Shown: positions 57,898-64,000 of the stretch, in pieces
How the letters are laid out: each line of letters begins with the position of its first letter
Numbering within the stretch: the first letter of the stretch is position 1
DNA from: Mesodorylaimus sp. YZB2_4
Taxonomy: Eukaryota; Nematoda; Enoplea; Dorylaimida; Dorylaimidae
Assembly: GCA_030248295.1 (NCBI GenBank)
Contig: JASANH010000239.1
Span: forward strand, 682,001-746,000
Direction of reading: 5' to 3'
Length of the DNA stretch: 64,000 nucleotides
The notes under the pieces: generated by a model
What the model was told of the DNA's origin: nothing
Database searches by the model: none
Seen by the model: only the letters and a program-made list of their open reading frames with translations
Position numbers and translations under genes: made by a program

Positions 57898-57929
57898 CTG
57901 GGGAGGGGGAGTTGTTGAGTGAACTTTAC

Positions 57930-58874
57930 TCAGCTGCCTGCGCCTCGTCCACTGCTGTTGTGCAAACTGACAGTTATAACAGGAGTCGAAGGCTGCGTGA
58001 ACTTTTTGAACAAGCGGACAACCATTTTCCGATAATCTTTGACCACATAAATGGTGATGTAGGCGTTACTGGCCGGGATCAAAGGGAAAGGAGCGATCAG
58101 CGATCTGGTCAACCAAAGATCGAATTGTGTGGAAAAACTTTGAATCAATTTCAATAAAGCTGGTGGTACAGCGGTGATCAAGGGCAGGGCGGCGATAATG
58201 CTCATGACGATGATCAGCTCGCGTGATTCGTCGATCAGGCGACTCTGTAATTGAGATCTGGTCACAGCCTCCCGTTTGTGATTTCGGATCTTTGTGACCA
58301 CCTTGTAGCAGAGATAGACCGAGATGACGGTGATGATGACGCAGATGGCTTCCATGAATATTTGCACTGCGGCCAATTTCCAATTGCTGACCTGCGTGCC
58401 GCACAGTCCCAGGTCGTCCTGGCCGAGACTGTCCCCCGCGGCGAAGGGGATGATGAAGGAGAAACTGAATAGGAGCAGGCCGGTCCAAATGACGGCCACG
58501 TTGCGATTGGTGAACACTCTGGCGCACTTTTGGCTGTTGTGCAGGGCCAGGTATCGGTTGTACATGACCACGGGCGGGGTGAAGAAGGCCAGCATGCCCA
58601 GTCCGTAGTCCAGGCCACCCGCCAGCTTGCACAGGGGCTCGTCGAATCTGGTGATGAAGACGGACTCCAGGAATAGGTTGTTCAGGCACAACATCAGGTC
58701 CCCGAAGGCCAGGCAGAACAGCAGCCATTCGTGGGCTTTTCGCTTTTTATAGTCGGATAAAATCAGGCAAATGAGGAGTGTATTTCCTGGTACACCAACG
58801 GCACCTAGCAGGCCACTGACCACGGACAGCATTGTATTCGAGGGGTGTGTTATGTTGAACCGGTGCTGGTCCAT
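57930..58874 (-). CDS. Divergent orphan seven-transmembrane GPCR
   Basis: Single-exon receptor of 314 aa from the ATG at 58874. One N-terminal sequon (NIT). TM1 GVPGNTLLICLIL with the conserved GN, TM2 LLFCLAFGDLMLC (LAxGD), TM3 ends VVMYNRYLAL (NRY instead of DRY), TM4 VIWTGLLLFSFSFIIPF, TM5 AICVIITVISVYLCYKV, TM6 ELIIVMSIIAALPLITAVPP, TM7 PASNAYITIYVV (SNAYI where NPxxY is usual). Cysteines in ECL1 (PLCKLAG) and ECL2 (GLCGTQ) can form the usual disulfide. Rhodopsin-like class; closest family uncertain, perhaps a nematode chemoreceptor. Codon use is G+C-rich compared with the srsx-like gene at 49 kb. Confidence 0.75.
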   Translation of the reverse strand: MDQHRFNITHPSNTMLSVVSGLLGAVGVPGNTLLICLILSDYKKRKAHEWLLFCLAFGDLMLCLNNLFLESVFITRFDEPLCKLAGGLDYGLGMLAFFTPPVVMYNRYLALHNSQKCARVFTNRNVAVIWTGLLLFSFSFIIPFAAGDSLGQDDLGLCGTQVSNWKLAAVQIFMEAICVIITVISVYLCYKVVTKIRNHKREAVTRSQLQSRLIDESRELIIVMSIIAALPLITAVPPALLKLIQSFSTQFDLWLTRSLIAPFPLIPASNAYITIYVVKDYRKMVVRLFKKFTQPSTPVITVSLHNSSGRGAGS

Positions 58875-60209
58875 GGTTGCCACTACCCGACGATGAGATA
58901 GAGTGATGTTGTGCCGCTCATCGAGGTCGTCCTGTCTGACGTTTATTGATTACGGGTCTGAACGGGATGTTCATTAGGCGAGACGTGTCGAACTAGCAGC
59001 CTTCCTGTACGACGTCCACATTGCTGGTCAGGTGATCGGCGAGCCACATCTCTAAACTGCTAGAGTGTAGCCCTCTGCCGACGATGCTCGGCGAGTCGGA
59101 GAGAATGATCGATACCCTCACCCCGGCTGGGAGACTTCAACCTATCGGTTCGATGTTTCAGCCGCAAATATATCCGCGTGACTCACCCGTTCCGGCCGGA
59201 CTTTTTGTCCCATTCTCTCCTACGCCTGCCAGGCATAGCTGCAAAAGCCAGGCCTAGACAGTCTAGCAACCACGTCGGTCAGAGAGGCTGCCTGCCTGAG
59301 TCAGTTACAGTGCAGCGCACATGATCTGTGACTGCTGCGGTCTAAAACTAAGTGTGGCATATACTGCATCCATGCTGAATGGCGACTCATTGCGATAGGC
59401 TGAGCACTGGATCTCGTTTTTGGCACGCGAAATATATGGGCACAATATTTTCAGGTGAAACGTGTTATCTGTCGGCTGAAACTACCCCCTTTGGCGAACA
59501 TGTGGCCTCGCTGGTCTTTTCTACTTTCCATCTGCAATCGATTCGTTTCTTACTCAGAAGCCAAGAAACTAGAGCTCACTGACTGGAGCAAGCGTCATGG
59601 ACAGTTTTGAAATGCGTAAAATATGGTTTCAGATAGGGTTCCTATCGTGACCGGTTTTGAAGCGCCAAATAGTTGATAGGTAAAATATGGTTTCAGATAG
59701 GTTTTTCATAGCTGCTGAAATGGCTCAAGGTGCTGAATTTTCATAGCTGCTGAATTTGCTCAGGTGACTTATTTTCAGTAAACTGCACTCTTTCCAAGCT
59801 CTGATGTGCTTCTGACGGGCGCAGAACAAGAGACCTACAAATTCTTCGCCTTTCATTGTTTCACGACTTGCCAGCCAGTCCTACTCCCTCAGCAAAAAAC
59901 TAAAAGCCCGGATTTCTTCACAGATTAGTCACATGGGCATAATCTCATTTGTTGACTTCCTTGCCAAGTTTAGGGCATCATACACAAAACTGCACCACAG
60001 TTCTGATCTCTCTCTATTCTGCTCCATTACACTTTCCCATCACAACAAGTGCCAGACTCCTCGGTACAGTAAAAGCGTAACTGGAGTAAGCCTCTTTACT
60101 GAATTTATTTTGAATGTGAGATGATCATTTTACTCAAATAAAACCCTATTTTTAACAGGCTGTCTCACATTGAACTGCATGGATGTTAGGTAAAAATGAC
60201 ATCACATAC
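58875..60209. other. Intergenic or intronic region with family B and dispersed-motif copies
   Basis: 59097-59240 contains GAGAGAATGATCGATACC and GCCAGGCATAGCTGC, a diverged family B copy. Two direct copies of GTAAAATATGGTTTCAGATA lie at about 59617 and 59680. No coding sequence supported. Confidence 0.45.
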
Positions 60210-60483
60210 GTAGATGTTGTAATCTGCGCCAGAAACTGGCTTTTTCTTTGGCAGGCCTGTATGCTTGTTCGCCCCACTCACAATCAGCTTCCTTTTTAAA
60301 AGCATAATAACATAAAAACGAAGCCTGTCGATTTTCGATTATTCTAGCGTCGTGCAGCATGATCTTAGGGAGTAATTTTTCTGAAACATCGAGCGATGGC
60401 GACAAGATTCGATAAGTATTCCTTATCATTTCTATGGCAGCAGGTGGCCCCTCGCCTAGCAACAGCACACCTTGCGGACTCAT
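60210..60483 (-). CDS. Putative 5' coding exon of an unrecognised gene
   Basis: The ATG at 60483 opens 91 codons ending at a good donor (CTAC|GTATGTG, phase 1). The peptide begins MSPQGVLLLGEGPPAAIEMI and contains KLLPKIMLHDARIIENR and CYYAFKKEADCEWGEQAYR, a balanced, structured-looking composition. No family recognised. The next exon should be on the minus strand below 60210; the exon at 57679-57897 is a candidate for the gene's end. Confidence 0.45.
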
Positions 60484-60615
60484 TTATTGATCGTAGGTAG
60501 GCTTGGTTAGTCAGTCTATTACTCGTCCAGACAGGCCGACAGTCGGGTCTGAGCTCTTTCCCGTCAACTGCTCTCTCTTATTCCTCGATTTTGATTATTC
60601 GCATTCCTGATTATC

Positions 60616-62308
60616 ATGCCGAGTACGTTGTGTGACTGACTGGGAATTAGCATGGGCGGTGGAGATTTCTCTGTTAGCCGTGCCCTCGTTCGCAGCAGGA
60701 CGCCTTACAGCATGAATGCTATCAAGTCAGCGGGGAAGTAAAATATTTCTTACAAAATTTCAAAGGATAGTAACTTGGTCGCGGGGCTGAGAAATGTGGT
60801 CTAAGTGCAAGTGAGAACTGCACGGCTAACTGGGAAAGTCGAGCTACAAAACTAGGGTTTTCTTGCCTTGCTCTGGGGGAATCAAGTGACATCAGGACCT
60901 TGCGCTGGTTCCAGCCACTAAAGCTGAAATGCAGAAACATTTGGATGATTTGCACGCTAAGATGAAGACGGATTTCAAAGGCGTATATGATCACTTCGCC
61001 GACGACATCAAGTTTTTGCCACCGCACAACGCGGCCGTAGTAGGCAAAGAGGGTAAGAGCGTATTGACTGAGTGCCTGATTGTCAAGTATTGGGCCCGGT
61101 CTTGTAGCCATGGAGAAATACCACACTGCTAGGAAACAAGCTAATCCACAGCACGGCGAATTCGATGTCAAGTTCACTGTGGACGAGGTGATGGACTTGG
61201 GCGATGTGGTCATCGTGGATGGCACGACCCTCGTCTCCGTCGGTGGCAAGGAAGTCGATCATGGAAAGTGAGTTTTGTGAAAAAGTTGTTGCGTAAAAAC
61301 ACAAAGTTGTGGAGACCACAAGCAGGGCAGTACAGTGCAGTCTTCACCTCACATGCACTCAGGTCACACAGGCTTGCTAGAAATTCTCTTTACTTCTCAG
61401 ACTTTTCAGTGTTGACAGTTGACGTTTTTATCGTCGAAAAAATTTGAGTTCCCGCGCGCGCGGGCGATTCCTGTAGCTTGACAGCTTATGACAATTTGAC
61501 ACTTGGCGAGCAGATCGCGGGCGAGTGTTATATGAAATTCATTTTCCAATTTTTTGTGACAATTTCTCCTCGTGTTTTCTATCCTCGATAAGTTTTGTTA
61601 TAAATATGGAGTTTTTATCATGCCGACCGAACTTTGCATAAGATCGCGCCCGGATCTGCTTGATCCTTGATGTATTGTCATAAGCAACCTTGGCGGGAAT
61701 TTCAAATTCGAAGCGTTTGCAGGTCTGATACTGAGCTGACTGTTTGTGACCAGTTGGCAAAAGTTCAGTCTGTTGACTCAGTATTTTGACTCACGATCAG
61801 TTTCTGTCCTGCACGCTGCAGGGGAGGGTTCGATTCCTAGCTCGGTGAAAAATAATTGTCAATTTATGTGTTCCTGATCCCTCGAATGGGGTGGAGTGAA
61901 AACTTTGCAAAGCACACTTTCCGACTAGTTTTTGAGTGATTATTGAAAATATTGAAATTATTCGGAGGCATTGACGAAGTTATAAAATTTTTTCATCCCA
62001 ATTTTCTAAAACTCGAAATTTTTATCCTGTGTTTTCTAATTATAGCATTCTATTCGAAATTTCAGCTTCTATCTGTCAATTTTATTTTCAACCTCTGCGC
62101 ATTATACAAAACCCACGACAGAACAATCCGCGTGCACTCGCATCAGATCGACTGATTTTTATTGTTTTATAGCAGCACTCGCCATAAAATTTTAGTACTC
62201 GATAAGAAGTTTTGCAGGTTTTTGAACGTTTTCAAAAAAGTCGGTGGTGATTACAAAATCGTCCGAATGATGGGCAATTCGAGCAAGCCGCGCGAAGGTG
62301 GCCCCTAG
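60616..62308 (+). CDS. SnoaL/NTF2-like (DUF4440-type) small protein
   Basis: Cone-shaped alpha+beta-barrel protein of the NTF2-like superfamily; members without a known substrate are common in nematodes. Exons 60915-61052, 61108-61267 and 62218-62308 join in frame, and a 7-nt first exon 60616-60622 (ATGCCGA) with donor GTACGT supplies the phase; the total is 131 aa. The first exon is the least certain, and the alternative start is the ATG at 60929. Signature: HLDDLHAKMKTDFKGVYDHF, AAVVGKEAMEKYH, FDVKFTVDEVMDLGDVVIVD, then FLNVFKKVGGDYKIVRMMGN. The usual D.Y...V.W pattern near the end is partly kept (GGDYKIV). The function cannot be told from sequence. Its last intron holds a dispersed repeat and a SINE fragment. 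Confidence 0.78.
61430..61740. repeat. Dispersed MITE-like repeat, copy 2
   Basis: GAGTTCCCGCGCGCG at the left end, ATCTGCTTGATCCTTGATGT internally, and GGCGGGAATTTCAAATTCGA at the right end match the repeat at 6165-6465 in order and orientation. Confidence 0.65.
61790..61885 (+). mobile_element. Truncated tRNA-derived SINE
   Basis: Only the B-box half is kept: GGGGAGGGTTCGATTCCTAG, then GGTGAAAAATAATTGTCAAT and TTATGTGTTCC, matching the tails of the copies at 23266 and 29133. Confidence 0.6.
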
Positions 62309-62893
62309 GACGATATTTAGGCCACAAATGGTGTCACGATCAAGAATATCAGCACCAAGCACTAGATATCACGAACTGGTCGTGCCCATCGTGCAAGTCG
62401 GGAATCTTGTAGGTTAGGAATTCAAAAATTTAAATTTCCCGCTCTTTATTGTAGTAGCTAGTAATTGTGATTTAAAAAAAGTGGAAAAGTTTGTTATATG
62501 AAATAAACTTTGAGTTTCTTTTTTTGCATTTGCACCAAATTTGTGCTAAGAACTCGCAGAATATGTTAAAAATTGAAAACCCACCAACTTATGTCGTTCT
62601 GCGCCAAACCAGGCCAGAAAATGATTGGAAAGAGTCAGTTGTCTTCTATTCCTGACAACTTCTCGAATGTGCAATGCGGTTTGGGAAGCGGAGTATTGTC
62701 ACTGGTCGAGTGTGTCTCGTGGGCGAAAGCTAAGCTGCCTTTTGTCGTCTCGAATTACTTCTCTGGTTTACGAATCATCGAGTACTTGGTCAACCATTTG
62801 CTTGAATATATCTCGTTTCCAATAAGAAAACCATATTTTTTCTTCGAGCCTGTCATTTTATTTTGCCGCGGCCATCGATTTCTCTTCTCAGCA
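62309..62893. other. Upstream region of the one-Ig gene
   Basis: 585 bp between the SnoaL-like stop and the next ATG. An open frame runs through it in the same frame as the one-Ig gene, but it lacks an early ATG in context and is probably 5' flank. A strong acceptor, TTCTCTTCTCAG, ends at 62891, two bases before the ATG. Confidence 0.5.
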
Positions 62894-63954
62894 ATGGAGG
62901 ATCGAATGATAAGAGTTCGTTGCCGAGTGCTCCTTCTGCTCGTGTTACTTTGCTTGCATACACCGGAAATATATGCCAGACGTGGTCGAGGCAGGGGCAA
63001 AGCCAGGCAAAAGAAAATATTTATTTCTTTCAATAATGCCAACGAATTTTCCATGCTGCCATCTAATGGAACACAGGACCCGAGGGTATGCAATTTGTTC
63101 ATTTTTTTATCAACAGCGCACAAAAAAGGTGGGAGTATTTTCTTAGCTGCTGGGTTTCCCGCCCGCGTGTTTCCCGCCGCGCGGGTTAACCTTTTGCCAA
63201 AACACAGCAGGCAATTTCAAGAAAAATATGAAACGAGAGAAAACGATGCATCTGGGTAATTTCCTAACGAAAACTGCGACTTTTACACTGATTGGACTCC
63301 GTATTTATTTTCCAGCAGAAAAGCAGCGGGAAAGCTTCGGGTTTTTTTGCTGAACGCCAGCGGGAAGTGTTGCGAGGAAAATTTCTCGTTTTCCAGCAGA
63401 TCTTTTAATACAAAAATCAAATATGTTTTCTCGCTCATGCCCATGCTTTCGGTAATTTTTAATTCAAGAAACACCCGCAACAAAATTTGAGAAATTTACC
63501 CCCCTCCCCCCCGGATTTCTCGCTGAACGTCTCAGGGTAGTATTACCAGGAAAAATTTGGCATTTTTGTGTGAAACGCTTTGAAATTTTTTAGGTGAAAA
63601 TGTAGAGAAAAAAGCTCTTTTTTCCAGCATAGTAACATGTTTTTTTGCTTAGTTCCACGCAAGAAACACTGAGAAATTCACAAAAATTCAATCTCGTTGG
63701 GTTTGGTTGCTGAGAAGCAAATGTGGGATTCACAAAAAAACTGGAGCCACAAATTGATGAATCACGACTCGAAAAAACCTTTTATCACACATATTCCATT
63801 TTAGTCACCTCAAATTGTCAGAGCTTCTCATTTTATGATCGGATACCGATTGGGTGGAAAAATTCTGCTGATCTGCGCTGTGCAAGGCGACCCGAGGCCA
63901 CGAATAAAATGGTACAAGGACCTGCTAGAAGTGCCTATGAAGGACAGTGTGCAC
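62894..63954 (+). CDS. Secreted single-Ig-domain protein, OIG-4-like, 3' end beyond window
   Basis: Exons 62894-63088 (ending ACCCGAGG|GTATGC) and 63805-63954 (GTGCAC|GTAAGT) join in phase 0. A signal peptide (MIRVRCRVLLLLVLLCLHTP, cut near EIYA) precedes a basic linker (RRGRGRGKARQKK) and FISFNNANEFSMLPSNGTQD. The start of an Ig domain follows: GYRLGGKILLICAVQGDPRP with the B-strand Cys and RIKWYKDLLEV with the core Trp. The second Cys should be in the next exon, off the right edge. The basic linker plus one Ig domain fits OIG-4, which in C. elegans stabilises acetylcholine-receptor clusters at the neuromuscular junction; assignment from recalled family pattern. The acceptor two bases before the ATG suggests trans-splicing. 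Confidence 0.7.
63089..63804. other. Intron 1 of the one-Ig gene
   Basis: Contains several short GCGGGAAA and TTTCCCGCC motifs (63160, 63329, 63360) and a C-rich run near 63500. No element recognised. Confidence 0.5.
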
Positions 63955-64000
63955 GTAAGTCGCCAGTGCACACGCGATTTTCAGCCACTACGCATTACAA

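Noticed and set aside
62573-62893. N-terminal extension of the one-Ig protein
   Set aside because: The upstream open frame has no supporting start and would bury the clear signal peptide at 62894; a strong acceptor lies just before that ATG.

Overview
This is a metazoan nuclear DNA window: intron-rich genes on both strands, many introns of 50-60 bp next to kilobase ones, TTTCAG-type 3' splice sites, and much interspersed repeat. Gene content points to a nematode or close ecdysozoan: an srsx-like orphan receptor, a DEG/ENaC channel, a SnoaL/NTF2-fold protein, a secreted one-Ig protein like nematode OIG-4, and abundant GGCGGGAAAATTT motifs like those common in nematode DNA. Two genes (DEG/ENaC and one-Ig) have a splice acceptor directly before the ATG, as expected for spliced-leader trans-splicing. 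The species is not identifiable from the sequence. No prokaryotic genes, CRISPR arrays or rRNA were seen.

Layout. 1-15.0 kb, minus: a GMAP-210/TRIP11 golgin, 12 exons and 1,551 codons, from its N-terminal membrane-curvature motif to just before the expected GRAB domain, which lies off the left edge. 15.7-21.0 kb, plus: a complete eight-exon Pellino E3 ubiquitin ligase, divergent from the golgin across a 653-bp shared upstream region. 22.3-23.8 kb, plus: an unrecognised secreted Gly/Met/Leu-rich protein. 24.1-30.9 kb, plus: a complete 16-exon NO66/RIOX1 JmjC oxygenase of 588 aa. 31.5-34.9 kb, minus: a GT11 alpha-1,2-fucosyltransferase whose second intron holds about ten copies of a 156-163 bp repeat that duplicates its own exon-3 splice site. 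36.5-37.7 kb, minus: a secreted proline-rich protein. 38.3-41.4 kb, minus: CENP-S/MHF1 with an unusually long acidic tail and a 108-bp palindromic satellite in its intron.

43.3-47.3 kb is a mobile-element nest: a 5'-truncated non-LTR retrotransposon is split by a 1.57-kb FLYWCH/MULE DNA transposon with a 12-bp target duplication. 49.1-50.1 kb, minus: srsx-like GPCR. 52.3-55.7 kb, minus: DEG/ENaC channel, with a decayed copy of its last exon just downstream. 57.9-58.9 kb, minus: a second, divergent orphan GPCR, flanked by two unassigned coding exons. 60.6-62.3 kb, plus: the SnoaL-like gene. 62.9 kb to the right edge, plus: the one-Ig protein, cut by the window end.

The genes do not form one pathway; they are independent housekeeping (Golgi tether, nucleolar oxygenase, kinetochore/DNA repair), signalling (Pellino, GPCRs, channel) and secreted-protein genes. 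All exon joins were worked out by eye from reading frame, intron phase and splice consensus. The strongest leads are the exon-derived array in the fucosyltransferase intron, the CENP-S tail with a SUMO-interaction-like motif, several interspersed repeat families (tRNA-derived SINEs, foldbacks, a short dispersed motif), and the unrecognised secreted Gly-rich protein.
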